A program made the translations under genes and the position numbers. A DNA stretch of 12,640 bases from CAZDET01 sp964504335 (GTDB lineage: Bacteria; Bacteroidota; Bacteroidia; Chitinophagales; Saprospiraceae): NCBI GenBank assembly GCA_964504335.1, contig CAZDET010000104.1:1-12640 (forward strand), written 5' to 3'. The notes under the pieces are model-generated. The model did no database searches, had not been told where the DNA came from, and saw nothing but the letters and a program-made list of their open reading frames with translations. Shown piece by piece: positions 12,552 to 12,640 of the stretch (position 1 is the first letter of the stretch; each line of letters opens with the position of its first letter).

Positions 12552-12640
12552 CCATCCAATAGCTGCCCCAGCGGCAGCCGTTCTCACAAAATAGCCCAGG
12601 TTTTCACACGGCCGTTTCCATTGCTGGTAGCCGCGTGCGC
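12552..12640 (+). ncRNA. Candidate structured small RNA, copy 2 (partial, 5' part only)
   Basis: This is the equivalent of positions 97-185 in copy 1, with only five differences in 89 bases. The hairpin at 12562-12578 reads GCTGCC/GGCAGC, where copy 1 has ACTGCC/GGCAGT, so the closing pair changed on both sides and pairing was kept. The remaining RNA lies outside the window. On the opposite strand a frame is open from the window edge to a TGA at 12462-12464, but the equivalent frame in copy 1 has a stop codon, so I favour RNA over protein. Confidence 0.42.

Larger units (their letters stand above)
12456..12640 (+). repeat. Direct repeat, copy 2 (cut by the window edge)
   Basis: It matches 19-185 in the same orientation, with the identical box AAAATGGTCGGTA at 12471-12483. 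It has 18 extra bases relative to copy 1 between that box and about 12531, then an ungapped match to the window end. It begins 17 bases beyond the -33 box of the tRNA-Leu promoter. Because the match is still strong at the last base, the element continues outside the window. Confidence 0.9.

Noticed and set aside
12462..12640. Minus-strand frame open from the window edge to TGA at 12462, a possible C-terminus of a protein
   Set aside because: The same frame in copy 1 has a stop codon, and the differences between copies are not concentrated at third codon positions. It cannot be fully excluded because the frame continues outside the window.
19..12640. Template/variable repeat pair of a diversity-generating retroelement
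   Set aside because: The differences between copies are of mixed type on both strands, not limited to adenines, and no reverse transcriptase gene is present.
12281..12640. Integration site of an island at tRNA-Leu with the repeats as att sites
   Set aside because: The repeat lies upstream of the 5' end of the tRNA and does not include its 3' end, and there is no integrase in the window.
1..12640. CRISPR array or insertion sequence
   Set aside because: No regularly spaced short repeats, transposase, or terminal inverted repeats were seen.

Overview
The window looks like a chromosomal segment of a Bacteroidota bacterium, most likely near the Saprospiria (Lewinella-like). This is inferred from three things. 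Start codons lack a clear Shine-Dalgarno sequence. Three places carry the Bacteroidota -7 box TAnnTTTG (TATCTTTG), two of them with a TTG exactly 20 bases upstream. The proteins (DUF5117/HEXXH metalloprotease, short Crp-type regulator, long-N-terminus ClpP) are of Bacteroidota type. Every protein gene and the tRNA lie on the minus strand, so the window reads from right to left.

Right part (about 8.6-12.4 kb): a conserved core. tRNA-Leu(UAG) has its own consensus promoter and a strong hairpin downstream. It is followed by tig (trigger factor), clpP and clpX, the classic chaperone/protease cluster. Middle (5.0-8.6 kb): a secreted protein with a C-terminal SH3-like domain and a large secreted zinc metalloprotease, 50 bases apart and probably co-transcribed, followed closely by a small VOC-fold protein. 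Left (0.4-4.6 kb): a more AT-rich accessory stretch. It holds relics of two genes (the end of an unknown gene overlapping the start of a nucleotidyltransferase), a Crp/Fnr-type regulator, a SnoaL-like protein, an aldo/keto reductase, a TehB-like methyltransferase and a CPBP membrane protease.

The most unusual signal is a direct repeat at the two ends of the window (about 19-185 and 12456 to the window edge). Both copies carry a plus-strand TTG-N20-TATCTTT promoter followed by a strongly conserved GC-rich tract. Downstream of position 96 the copies differ at five positions. Two of these are a compensatory A-U to G-C change across one hairpin, and two more lie in its loop. This fits a multicopy structured small RNA that I do not recognise, running against the direction of the surrounding genes. 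Copy 2 is cut by the window edge.
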